Positions 1 through 7,146 of a stretch of 10,629 nucleotides of DNA are shown here, in pieces. Origin of the DNA: Firmicutes bacterium UBA1426 (GTDB taxonomy: Bacteria > Bacillota > Clostridia > Peptostreptococcales > Anaerovoracaceae); the NCBI GenBank assembly GCA_002329675.1, contig DCUA01000209.1, positions 1 to 10,629 on the forward strand, in the 5' to 3' direction. The translations under genes and the position numbers were made by a program. A model generated the notes under the pieces. It was given only the letters and a program-made list of their open reading frames with translations, made no database searches and was not told the DNA's origin. How positions within the stretch are numbered: the stretch's first letter is position 1; each line of letters begins with the position of its first letter.

Positions 1-921
1 GAGTGGGTGCTCCGAACCAATCCATCAGTTCCGATGGTTATCAAGTCAACCATCCCGGTTGGGTATACCACACAGGTCAGGAAAAAATACAACGCTAAGC
101 ACCTCTTCTTCAGCCCGGAGTTTTTGAGAGAGAGCAAGGCTCTATACGACAACCTGTATCCTTCCCGCATCATCGTGGGCTGCGACGAGGGAACGAGAGA
201 TGCGGCTGAAATGTTTGCTGGGCTGCTGGTTGAAGGTGCCGAGAAGAAGGATGTAGAGACCAGAATAATGGGCTTTACAGAAGCCGAAGCGGTCAAGCTT
301 TTCGCTAATACTTATCTGGCGCTGAGGGTTTCGTACTTCAACGAGTTGGATACCTATTGCGAGATGAAGGGGTTGAGCACGGCCGAGGTTATCGATGGTG
401 TTTGCCTTGATCCACGTATCGGCAGCCACTACAACAACCCGTCCTTCGGTTACGGCGGTTATTGTCTCCCCAAGGATACAAAGCAATTGCTTGCTAATTA
501 CCAGGACGTACCTGAGGAGTTAATCCGGGCGATTGTAGAGTCAAACAGAACAAGGAAGGACTTCATCGCAGATAGGGTGCTGGAGAAGGCCGGCTATTAT
601 ACGGCAAACAGCATCTGGAACGCCGAGAAAGAGCGACCGATCACGGTTGGAGTGTACCGCTTAACAATGAAATCCAACTCCGACAATTTCCGCCAGTCCT
701 CCATCCAAGGCGTGATGAAACGGATCAAGGTTAAAGGCGCTACAGTCATCATTTATGAACCTACGCTTGAAGATGGTGTGACGTTCTTCGGCAGCCCTGT
801 AGTGAACGATATTGAGAAGTTCAAGGCTGGATGCGATGTGATTGTTGCGAATAGGATGAATGAAGAGATTGCTGACGTTGAAGAGAAGGTTTATACGAGA
901 GACTTGTTTAGAAGGGATTAA
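1..921 (+). CDS. ugd: UDP-glucose 6-dehydrogenase, 5'-truncated by the window edge
   Basis: This enzyme oxidises UDP-glucose to UDP-glucuronate with two NAD+, in the cytoplasm, supplying an acidic sugar donor for the cluster. The frame is open from base 1, so the true start and the N-terminal GxGxxG nucleotide-binding region lie upstream; the GTG at 7 is not the start. About 306 of the usual roughly 390-400 residues are present. Family landmarks are visible in order: KSTIPVGYT, the substrate-contacting SPEFLRES stretch, the central helix with catalytic-site Lys (295-297) and Asn (307-309) followed by FNELD, and [10 protein letters not shown] with the catalytic Cys at 463-465. The C-terminal UDP-binding domain follows and ends in DLFRRD. 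All expected active-site residues in the visible part are intact. The TAA stop overlaps the next ATG by one base (TAATG), suggesting coupled translation. A GDP-mannose or UDP-ManNAc dehydrogenase is less likely, because the motifs match the short bacterial UDP-glucose type. Confidence 0.95.
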   Translation, partial: EWVLRTNPSVPMVIKSTIPVGYTTQVRKKYNAKHLFFSPEFLRESKALYDNLYPSRIIVGCDEGTRDAAEMFAGLLVEGAEKKDVETRIMGFTEAEAVKLFANTYLALRVSYFNELDTYCEMKGLSTAEVIDGVCLDPRIGSHYNNPSFGYGGYCLPKDTKQLLANYQDVPEELIRAIVESNRTRKDFIADRVLEKAGYYTANSIWNAEKERPITVGVYRLTMKSNSDNFRQSSIQGVMKRIKVKGATVIIYEPTLEDGVTFFGSPVVNDIEKFKAGCDVIVANRMNEEIADVEEKVYTRDLFRRD

Positions 922-1805
922 TGGTCTGGATTCTTATTGCTGTTGTAATCGGAGTTGAATTGATTCTCCGTTACTTTGGGTTTTGCAACAGCCCACTGTA
1001 CTTCAATAACGAATGGAGCGGATATAGTCTCGTACCGAATCAAAACTGCTTCAAGCTTCGGCATCGTTATATTACGAACGACTACGGGATGAGGAGTGAG
1101 CCGCTGAAAGACGGAGAAGAGAGAATCCTTCTTGTCGGTGATTCAGTTCTGAATGGCGGTGTGAGAGTCGATCATAACGCTTTGGCATCCACAATGCTGG
1201 AGGAGGCCTTCTCTCCCGTCCGTGTGCTGAATATCTCGGCGCCGGGATGGGGCGTGAACAACGGCGCGGGTGTGATCAAGCACTTCGGAGATTTCGAAGC
1301 AAAAGCAATGGTGATTGTCCTGAATAGCCATGATGCTGTAGGACATATCCCAGACTACCCAATAGCAGGTCATCACAGAACGTTTCCGGTAAAACAATAT
1401 CCGCTTGCGTGATTTGAACTGATTGATCGTTACTTCGTTCCTCGGCTTCAGAAGCTGTTAGGAATGAAGAACGACATAGATGATTTCAATACCAGTGTTG
1501 GTGAGGAGATAAGCGCTGGCTGGGATTGGTTTTATCAGTACTGCTCCGAGAAGGAAATTGACCTTGCTATCTATCTTCACGCAACGACTGATGAGATAGA
1601 TGCAGGTGAATACGACAAGAATGGAAAGTGGATTATGAGTTTTGCCGCTGATAAGGATATTCCTCTTTACACGGATATTGGTGTTTGCAAAAAGAGTGAT
1701 TATGTAGATGACTGTCATTTAAATGCAGATGGTCAGAAAGTGATATTCCAGATCCTGGAGCCTGTGATTGGCGAGATTATCAATAAGGAGGGGGCAGAGC
1801 GGTGA
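921..1805 (+). pseudogene. Membrane-anchored SGNH/GDSL-family hydrolase interrupted by an in-frame TGA
   Basis: SGNH hydrolases are serine esterases or acyl-modifying enzymes; in polysaccharide clusters they are usually thought to remove or transfer acyl groups on the glycan. The ATG at 921 follows GAAGGG and overlaps the ugd stop. Residues 1-19 form a hydrophobic anchor, so the domain is probably extracytoplasmic. Block I is LLVGDS with nucleophile Ser75, block II is SAPGWG (about 106-111), and a block-III-like VLNSHD lies near 133-138. Translation meets TGA at 1410-1412 (codon 164). The same frame then continues without any shift (FELIDRYFVPRL) to TGA 1803-1805 and contains the C-terminal DxxH pair (Asp263, His266 in joined numbering), within DDCHLNADG. 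The first fragment (163 residues) therefore lacks the catalytic Asp/His. One base change (for example from TGG or TTA) would restore a 294-residue protein. A recent nonsense mutation, a sequencing error and stop readthrough all fit. An ATG at 1464 could reinitiate the distal part, but its ribosome site is weak. Confidence 0.85.
1785..1794 (+). promoter_or_regulatory. Ribosome binding site of the first GT4 gene
   Basis: The sequence AAGGAGGGGG is a near-perfect Shine-Dalgarno site lying 7 bases before the GTG at 1802. It supports that GTG as the start even though it overlaps the upstream stop (GTGA). It also gives this gene its own strong initiation site, which matters because ribosomes stopping at the premature TGA at 1410 would not reach it by coupling. 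Confidence 0.75.
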
Positions 1806-3079
1806 AGAAAAAGATATTGATTTATGCACACTACTATGCTCCTGATGTGGCATCAACCGGTCAGATCCTTCAGGATATGGCTGAGGGGATGACAGACGAA
1901 TTTGATGTCACGGTTATTTGTACAGTGCCGAGCTACACAGGAACGATTGAGGAAAAGTACCGGGAGAAGAAGATCTATAACGAGGAGATCAATGGGGTAA
2001 AGGTGAGCAGAGTACCTGTCCCGGAGTTCACAAAGAGCAGTAAAAAATCTCGAATTAAAAACTTGCTGGCGTACTTCTTTGGTGCGCGGAAGGCGACCAA
2101 GATAGTAGGTCAGCAAGACTATGTTTTCACCATCTCACAGCCTCCGATAATGGGCGGAATGCTTGGAGTATATGGGAAAAGGAAGCTGAGGACTGCTGAC
2201 GGGAAGCACCCCAAGTTCATCTATTCCATCCAGGATTATAACCCAGAGCAGATTGAGGCCACGGGGTATATCAAGTTCCCTCTTCTGATGAAGATTGCTC
2301 GGTGGATAGATAACAGAAGCTGCAGTAAGAGCGACTTGGTGATTACGGTAGGCCGAGATCTGGTGGAGACGCTTGAAAATAGGTTTACCGGGAAAGATGT
2401 CCCGAATCACACCATGATCAACAACTGGATTGATGAGAAGGAGATATATCCGCTGGAGGCAGATAATCCGGGGGTTGCTGAGTTCCGAGAGAAGTATGGG
2501 CTGGTTGATAAGTTTGTGGTGATGTACAGCGGCAACATTGGCCTGTACTACGACCTTGAAGGACTAATCAAGGTCATAGAGCTGTTTAAGGGTGCGAAAA
2601 CACCTGATGGACGGGATGTGGTCTTCGCTTTCGTCGGGGCAGGGAGTGTTCTGGATAAGTTGGTACTGTATGTGAAGGAAAAGAAGATGGAAAATGTCAT
2701 CTTTATTCCTTACCAGGACAAGGATAAGCTCATCTTTTCCCTCAACGCTGCTGATGTCCACTGGTGCGTAAATGCTAAGGGGATTAAGGGGGTGAGCTGT
2801 CCCTCAAAGTTTTATGGTATTGCTGGAGTAGGAAAGCCTGTGCTGGCCGTCCTAGAGAGCGGCTCTGAAGTCGAAATGCTGATTGATGAGATCGGCTGTG
2901 GTAAATGCTCTGAACCTGGGGAGTATGAAAAAGTCGAGCAAAATATAAGATGGTTCATTGATAACGCAGGAAGTGATGAACTTGCTGAGATGGGCGAGCG
3001 GGGACATGAGTACCTCGTTGATCATCTTACCAAGGATATATCGATAGAAAAATACAAGAGAGCAATTTTAGAGCTCTGA
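1802..3079 (+). CDS. Glycosyltransferase family 4, WbuB-like
   Basis: This is a cytoplasmic GT-B retaining glycosyltransferase that adds a sugar from a nucleotide donor to the lipid-linked repeat unit; the exact sugar cannot be read from sequence. It has 425 residues, a usual length for the family. The N-terminal acceptor domain opens with KILIYAHYYAPDVASTGQ (about 4-21), with the Pro, Ser/Thr and Gly loop typical of WbuB-type enzymes. Also characteristic are ISQPPIMGG (about 111-119) and YSIQDYNPE (141-149). The C-terminal donor domain starts near residue 238 with VVMYSGNIGLYYDLEG, a hallmark of this subgroup, and continues with VFAFVGAG and SCPSKFYGIAGVGKPVLA (about 332-349), the nucleotide-sugar-binding end. 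No signal peptide or obvious transmembrane segment is seen. The GTG start overlaps the hydrolase stop, and a 20-base gap follows before the epimerase gene. The family call is firm; the sugar specificity is unknown. Confidence 0.9.
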   Translation: MKKKILIYAHYYAPDVASTGQILQDMAEGMTDEFDVTVICTVPSYTGTIEEKYREKKIYNEEINGVKVSRVPVPEFTKSSKKSRIKNLLAYFFGARKATKIVGQQDYVFTISQPPIMGGMLGVYGKRKLRTADGKHPKFIYSIQDYNPEQIEATGYIKFPLLMKIARWIDNRSCSKSDLVITVGRDLVETLENRFTGKDVPNHTMINNWIDEKEIYPLEADNPGVAEFREKYGLVDKFVVMYSGNIGLYYDLEGLIKVIELFKGAKTPDGRDVVFAFVGAGSVLDKLVLYVKEKKMENVIFIPYQDKDKLIFSLNAADVHWCVNAKGIKGVSCPSKFYGIAGVGKPVLAVLESGSEVEMLIDEIGCGKCSEPGEYEKVEQNIRWFIDNAGSDELAEMGERGHEYLVDHLTKDISIEKYKRAILEL

Positions 3080-3099
3080 AAATAGAAGGGAATAATGTC

Positions 3100-4065
3100 A
3101 TGAGGATACTTCTCACAGGCGCATCTGGTTTTATCGGCACAAACCTCTTGGAGGATTTGGTTTCAAAGGGGTATGAAGTTCTGAATGTCGACTGGAAGGA
3201 GCCTAAGATTCTTGCCAGAAGGAATTTGTGGAAAAATGTAGATATTACGGAATACGCGCCATTTGAGAAGGCTTGCCTGGACTTTAACCCTGATTATATT
3301 ATCCACCTCGCTGCGCGTACCGATCTGGATGGCAAGACTGTAGATGAGTACGATGCCAATGTGACAGGTGTGGAGAACCTGCTGAAGATAGTCCACAAGC
3401 TACCGAATTTAAAGAAGGTGATTATCACATCCTCGAAGTTCGTAACTCGGAATGGCTACCAGATCAAAAACCAGTTCGACTATTGTCCGCATACGGTTTA
3501 CGGCGAGAGCAAGGTCGAAACTGAGAATAAAGTGTGGGCTGATAAGCCGCAGTGCGACTGGTGCATCATTCGTCCCACATCAATCTGGGGGCCTTGGTTT
3601 GGAGTACCTTACAGAAACTTCTTCGATATCGTCATGAAGCACATGTATTTCCATATCGGAAAGATCAAATGCCACAAGACTTATGGGTACATCGGTAACT
3701 CCATGTATCAGATCGAGCAACTCCTCTTCACGGAGACCCCTGACGAGGATAACAAGGTCTTCTACATCGGTGATGAGCCGGCCTATGAGATCAACGAGTG
3801 GGCAGATGAAATTGCCGGAGAGCTTGGTTTTAAGGTGCCGACGATGCCGGTATGGTTCGTGAAGTGTCTTGCCAAGTTTGGTGACTTCCTTGGAGTGTTC
3901 CATATCCATTTCCCGATGCAGTCGTTCCGCTACGGAAACATGACGAATGACGGGACCAATGATATGACCAATACTTATAAGATTGCTCCTGACATGCCGT
4001 TTACGAGACTTGAAGGCGTAAAGGCCACTCTGGCATGGATGAGAGAGTACGAGGGGAAGAAATGA
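3100..4065 (+). CDS. NAD-dependent epimerase/dehydratase (extended SDR)
   Basis: This is a probable nucleotide-sugar epimerase, dehydratase or reductase that acts in the cytoplasm. The 321-residue protein starts at ATG 3100 after GAAGGG (3085-3090); a nearby ATG at 3095 is out of frame. The Rossmann motif TGASGFIG lies at residues 6-13. Asp31 at the end of the second strand favours NAD over NADP. IIHLAA (67-72) and the Ser-Ser pair at 111-112 precede the catalytic Tyr134-x-x-x-Lys138 (YGESK). IRPTSIWGPW follows (around 157-166), the usual substrate-domain signature. All catalytic residues are present. The C-terminal part binds the substrate and is less conserved, so the substrate is not identifiable. 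UDP-glucuronate from the upstream dehydrogenase is one candidate, but only by neighbourhood. The stop overlaps the next gene's ATG (ATGA at 4062-4065). Confidence 0.88.
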   Translation: MRILLTGASGFIGTNLLEDLVSKGYEVLNVDWKEPKILARRNLWKNVDITEYAPFEKACLDFNPDYIIHLAARTDLDGKTVDEYDANVTGVENLLKIVHKLPNLKKVIITSSKFVTRNGYQIKNQFDYCPHTVYGESKVETENKVWADKPQCDWCIIRPTSIWGPWFGVPYRNFFDIVMKHMYFHIGKIKCHKTYGYIGNSMYQIEQLLFTETPDEDNKVFYIGDEPAYEINEWADEIAGELGFKVPTMPVWFVKCLAKFGDFLGVFHIHFPMQSFRYGNMTNDGTNDMTNTYKIAPDMPFTRLEGVKATLAWMREYEGKK

Positions 4066-5255
4066 AGCTATTAGTTATTCAGGAACAACACTTTGTACGG
4101 ATGCCTAATGGCGAAGTGTGGGTGGACGAGCAATCAGATTCAAAGTTCTGGGAGCGCTACCTGGCTGCTTTTGACGAAGTAGTTGTTTGCGCCAGATTCC
4201 GCCATTCCGACACTTATAATACGGAAAAACTAATGCTTTCAGATCACGAGCATGTTTCATTTGTGGAACTGCCGAATACCAGAGGCGTTGGTGCGCTTTT
4301 GAAGAACCTTGCTCAAGTCAGGAAGATTATGAAAGCGGCCATGAAAGATTGTGACCGCATCATCTTCCGTGCGCCAAGCCCAATGTCAATGGTTGCATAT
4401 CCTTTGGCTAAGAAATCTGGGAAGCCGTTTGCAGTGGAGATTATGAATAACCCTGCGACCCATTATTCTCCAGCAGCAATGCATAACTTCTATCAGCCGA
4501 TTATTCAGAGGCTGACAGTAAACCACACTAAATCGATGTGCCGGACGGCTAATGGTGTGTCTTATGTCACCGAAAAGGTACTTCAAGAGCTGTACCCAAG
4601 CACAGCGAGGTTAAAAGGCGAGAGTAAGAAATACTTTGAATCCAGCTATTCTACCATCCGGATGGAGCCAAGCAGATACTCTTTTGACGAATGGCCGGAA
4701 GAAAAACCTGAAACAGTAACCTTTATCCACACTGGCAAAATGCAGGATGAGAGAAAGGGACAGGATATCTTTATCAAGGCAATAGGGATACTAAGAAGTA
4801 AAGGCAACAATATCGAGGGTATCCTTGTCGGCGACGGCGTGATGAGAAAAGGCTTCGAGCAGCTTGGTAGAGATCTTGGAATAGCTGAACATCTGGATTT
4901 CGTTGGATGGAAAGCCGGATTTGAAGCTGTTCAGAAGGAATTGAAGCGGGCTCAGATTGCCGTATTTCCCTCTATGGGAGAGGGGCTCCCGCGTTCTGTG
5001 ATCGAAGGCATGGCACAGGGGCTTCTCTGCTTTGGATCGAAAGTGGATGGGATTTGCGAGCTGCTTGAGGGAGATTGCCTGGTACCGGAGTTTACTGCGG
5101 AGTGCTTTGCTGAACATATCCAGAAGTATTTGAATGACTGGGACATAGTGCTGCAAGAGAGAAAGAAACAGTTTGCCGCTTCAAAGCGATATGAGTATTC
5201 CATTTTGGAAAAGCGCAGAACAGAGTTTTATAGGAAACTGAGAGAAGTGGAATAA
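4062..5255 (+). CDS. Glycosyltransferase family 4
   Basis: This is a predicted GT-B glycosyltransferase of 397 residues that adds a sugar to the growing repeat unit at the cytoplasmic membrane face. The ATG at 4062 was chosen because it gives the typical MKLLVIQEQ first strand, lies behind GAGGGGA (4051-4057) and overlaps the upstream stop as ATGA. A longer in-frame ATG at 4035 lies inside the previous gene and adds nine non-family residues. The donor domain begins near residue 217 (TVTFIHTGKMQDERKGQD). It contains ILVGDG (254-259), HLDFVGW (277-283) and the GT4 E-x7-E motif: Glu307 and Glu315 within GEGLPRSVIEG. The acceptor domain (1-215) has no close signature I can name, so donor and acceptor are unknown. 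Base composition resembles the upstream genes. It ends in TAATAA 26 bases before the polymerase gene. Confidence 0.88.
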   Translation: MKLLVIQEQHFVRMPNGEVWVDEQSDSKFWERYLAAFDEVVVCARFRHSDTYNTEKLMLSDHEHVSFVELPNTRGVGALLKNLAQVRKIMKAAMKDCDRIIFRAPSPMSMVAYPLAKKSGKPFAVEIMNNPATHYSPAAMHNFYQPIIQRLTVNHTKSMCRTANGVSYVTEKVLQELYPSTARLKGESKKYFESSYSTIRMEPSRYSFDEWPEEKPETVTFIHTGKMQDERKGQDIFIKAIGILRSKGNNIEGILVGDGVMRKGFEQLGRDLGIAEHLDFVGWKAGFEAVQKELKRAQIAVFPSMGEGLPRSVIEGMAQGLLCFGSKVDGICELLEGDCLVPEFTAECFAEHIQKYLNDWDIVLQERKKQFAASKRYEYSILEKRRTEFYRKLREVE

Positions 5256-5264
5256 TAACTTCTT

Positions 5265-5271
5265 AGAGGAG
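5265..5271 (+). promoter_or_regulatory. Ribosome binding site supporting the TTG start of the polymerase
   Basis: AGAGGAG lies 10 bases upstream of TTG 5282. The first in-frame ATG is more than 60 codons further on, which would remove the first transmembrane helices, so this site supports initiation at TTG. Confidence 0.65.
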
Positions 5272-5281
5272 AATAGTAAAA

Positions 5282-6559
5282 TTGCTTGCAATACTATTAT
5301 ACTTAATCATACTATTTGTTTTCTGGGTATTAAACTCAAAAGCATTTAAGAAAAAGCTGAATTATGCAAATATCTTTCTGCTCCTGTGGTGCATTATACC
5401 GAGTCTTTCGGCCATAGGACTCTTTGAGTTCTATGAACCGCCTTTCCTGACTCACGTATATATTTATACCATGATTCTTGTGTTTGAATTGTTCACATTA
5501 TTGGGGAAAAGGACGCGGATTTCTAAACACAAACACATTGACACAAACGAACGCCCATCGACAGAAAAAATCAACTGGAGAATTATGCTGATTATCAGCC
5601 TTGCTTGCTTGGTAATCATGATTCCATTCTTTATAACAGCAATTCGATTTGCACTTGGAAATGGATACTATTATTTGCGTCTGAGAGTCCTGAATAATGA
5701 GTTGTTCGCTGCGAGAGACAGAATAATACTGCAGGATATTATACAACCGTTGATGATTGTGACCACTCTTGCTGGTGTTTACCATTTAGTTGAACGCGGC
5801 AAGCTTAAGTTGGTAACAGTTGTATCAATAATCGATTGTGGAATCTATATGCTTACTATTGGCAATCGATGGCTGATAATGGAAGTTATGTTCATTATCG
5901 TGACGATCGTTGCAGGAAAATACGCTCTTAATATTATTGCTCTGTTAAAGAGAAACAAATGGGTCAGTAGAATCGCAATCATCCTGGTTGTGGGCATGAT
6001 CTTTATTACCTTACAGAGAAGTATTCGTGGTAGTACTGGTCTGATGTATGACATTTACGCTTACTTTGTAGGAAGTATACATCTGTTAGGATTGGCTGTT
6101 GGTTCGCCGACACAGTTCGCTCTTACTGGAACAGATTTGCTATGGGGGGAAGAGTTGTTTGGAGCCTTCATCGGACTAATTAACAATATTGGAATAGCAA
6201 TAGGTCGAGGAGACATTATTAATGCGACAGGAATAAACGATATTGTTCAACAGTACTATTTCGTTTCACCTAAAACCCATATGAACAACAATATCACGAT
6301 GATCTACGCTTTCCTTCGTGACTTTGGTGTTTTCGGTATCATCATCGATACAGCAGTTCTAGCGTTGTTCTACATATATTTATATAAACGGAGGAACAGG
6401 ACAATTTATACAAGGCTCGGATATATCTTTGGGCTAAGCCTACTTCCGTTCCTCATTTTTGAGTGGTTCTATGGAAGAACATTTGTGTTGATGGTCTTTA
6501 TAATACTAATAGCTCTAGACCGAATGAACGGCTTTAAAGTTAGGAAACAACATAGGTGA
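5282..6559 (+). CDS. wzy: Wzy-like oligosaccharide repeat-unit polymerase
   Basis: This is a predicted integral membrane polymerase that joins lipid-linked repeat units on the outer face of the membrane after flipping. Its 425 residues are strongly hydrophobic, with roughly ten or more membrane segments by eye. The first is the N-terminal LAILLYLIILFVFWVL; others lie at about residues 30-50, 60-75, 100-125, 155-170, 177-215 and 230-245, with several in the C-terminal third. A polar extracytoplasmic-type stretch (about 310-345) ends in THMNNNITMIYAFLRDFG, followed by a hydrophobic helix. This resembles the region before the final helices in Wzy proteins, where Asn/Phe, Tyr and Asp-Phe-Gly are common. 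Wzy sequences diverge widely, so the call rests on topology, this motif and the cluster with a Wzx flippase. TTG is used as start. Base composition turns noticeably more AT-rich here than in the genes before. The stop lies just ahead of the next gene's start. A Wzy/WaaL-type ligase is the main alternative. Confidence 0.75.
   Translation: MLAILLYLIILFVFWVLNSKAFKKKLNYANIFLLLWCIIPSLSAIGLFEFYEPPFLTHVYIYTMILVFELFTLLGKRTRISKHKHIDTNERPSTEKINWRIMLIISLACLVIMIPFFITAIRFALGNGYYYLRLRVLNNELFAARDRIILQDIIQPLMIVTTLAGVYHLVERGKLKLVTVVSIIDCGIYMLTIGNRWLIMEVMFIIVTIVAGKYALNIIALLKRNKWVSRIAIILVVGMIFITLQRSIRGSTGLMYDIYAYFVGSIHLLGLAVGSPTQFALTGTDLLWGEELFGAFIGLINNIGIAIGRGDIINATGINDIVQQYYFVSPKTHMNNNITMIYAFLRDFGVFGIIIDTAVLALFYIYLYKRRNRTIYTRLGYIFGLSLLPFLIFEWFYGRTFVLMVFIILIALDRMNGFKVRKQHR
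6554..6559 (+). promoter_or_regulatory. Ribosome binding site selecting ATG 6568
   Basis: AGGTGA overlaps the polymerase stop codon and sits 8 bases before ATG 6568. It favours that ATG over the in-frame GTG at 6556, which would instead overlap the stop as GTGA and has only TAGGAA upstream. Both possible starts are upstream of the G9 tract. Confidence 0.5.
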
Positions 6560-6567
6560 ATACAGTG

Positions 6568-7086
6568 ATGAATAATAGAATAATCAATCGGGGGGGGGTA
6601 CTTCGATATGCAAAATATGAGTACCTCTTCGATAATAAACTGGGTAATGTCCGGATAGTAGACGTTATTCAAAGGTTTGCAAATGATCCTCTGTTTCGTG
6701 CGAACACGTATATTAACTGGTTGCAGCAGCCTAAAAAAGCTATGGCAAAGAAGTATGTTAGGAATCTGCTGTTTACTAAATACCATATGGTAATTGGCGA
6801 CACCTGCAAAATCGGGCATCACTTTAGAACTCTTAATCCAGAAGGTGTTGTCATTGGAGAGGGAGTCACTATTGGAAATTGCTGTACAGTTGGAGAAAGA
6901 GTGACCTTTGGCCAGAAAGATGGTCTGTCTCCATGTGTTGGGAATAACGTCCAGATTAAGAAAGGCAGCGTCATCATAGGAAACATTGTAGTTGGAGATG
7001 GAGCAACGATTGAGGAAGGTTCTGTCGTAATAGAAGAAGTGCGGGCGAATACTGAGGTAAAAGGTGTTCCTGCAAAAGCAGTATAG
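6568..7086 (+). CDS. Serine-acetyltransferase-like left-handed beta-helix protein, apparently lacking the catalytic Asp-His
   Basis: This 172-residue protein (176 if GTG 6556 is used) resembles the CysE-like acetyltransferases found in polysaccharide clusters, which transfer acetyl from acetyl-CoA to a sugar. Residues 11-75 form a helical N-terminal region with FANDPLFRANTYINWL (38-52). Residues 76-170 are hexapeptide repeats forming the beta helix: VVIGEGVTIG, VTFGQKDG, SVIIGNIVVGDGATI and the terminal KGVPAK. It is clearly paralogous, over its whole length, to the C-terminal domain of the protein encoded next. One key difference stands out: where the fused domain and serine acetyltransferases have Asp-His before GIVIG, this protein has Leu89-Asn90. 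It may be inactive, structural, or use a different mechanism. A run of nine G spans codons 8-11, so length changes there would shift the frame. It ends at TAG, with a 60-base gap after it. Confidence 0.82.
   Translation: MNNRIINRGGVLRYAKYEYLFDNKLGNVRIVDVIQRFANDPLFRANTYINWLQQPKKAMAKKYVRNLLFTKYHMVIGDTCKIGHHFRTLNPEGVVIGEGVTIGNCCTVGERVTFGQKDGLSPCVGNNVQIKKGSVIIGNIVVGDGATIEEGSVVIEEVRANTEVKGVPAKAV
6590..6598 (+). repeat. Homopolymer tract of nine G near the 5' end of the acyltransferase-like gene
   Basis: Nine consecutive G lie within codons Arg8-Gly9-Gly10-Val11. With nine the gene is in frame. With ten, translation would hit TGA within about ten codons; with eight it would run about twenty codons to TAG. 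No usable in-frame ATG, GTG or TTG follows closely, so a length change would switch the protein off. The tract length is read directly; variability is inference. Confidence 0.8.
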
Positions 7087-7122
7087 CACCAGGTATAGTT
7101 TAGATGTTTCTTGCCTGGTTGC
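7086..7122 (+). other. Imperfect hairpin in the 60-base intergenic gap
   Basis: ACCAGG (7088-7093) pairs perfectly with CCTGGT (7114-7119) around a 20-base loop. Two more G-C pairs extend the stem if T7120 is bulged. No U-tract follows, so it is a poor intrinsic terminator; an attenuator, a processing site or chance are all possible. I see no convincing promoter in 7087-7146. Confidence 0.3.
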
Positions 7123-7136
7123 TCATAAAAGATCTC

Positions 7137-7141
7137 GGAGG
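7137..7141 (+). promoter_or_regulatory. Ribosome binding site of the propeller-acyltransferase fusion gene
   Basis: GGAGG sits 5 bases before ATG 7147 and gives this gene independent initiation, unlike its overlapping neighbours. Confidence 0.65.
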
Positions 7142-7146
7142 TCTAC

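Noticed and set aside
1410..1412. TGA as a reassigned sense codon or selenocysteine
   Set aside because: TGA terminates several other genes here (1803-1805, 3077-3079, 4063-4065, 6557-6559) and Trp is encoded by TGG. I see no obvious selenocysteine element and the position is not a catalytic Cys site in this family.
4035..4061. An earlier in-frame ATG for the second GT4 gene
   Set aside because: It lies inside the epimerase gene and adds nine residues not typical of the family. ATG 4062 has the usual ATGA overlap and ribosome site.
6144..6149. A run of six G in the polymerase gene as a second phase-variable tract
   Set aside because: Six is short for slipped-strand switching and it lies deep within the gene. 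A similar six-G run at 10192-10197 in the flippase was dismissed for the same reason.
6469..7089. A 206-codon open frame on the minus strand
   Set aside because: It lies antisense to the end of the polymerase and the whole beta-helix protein gene, which have clear family signatures. Its translation shows no recognisable motif.
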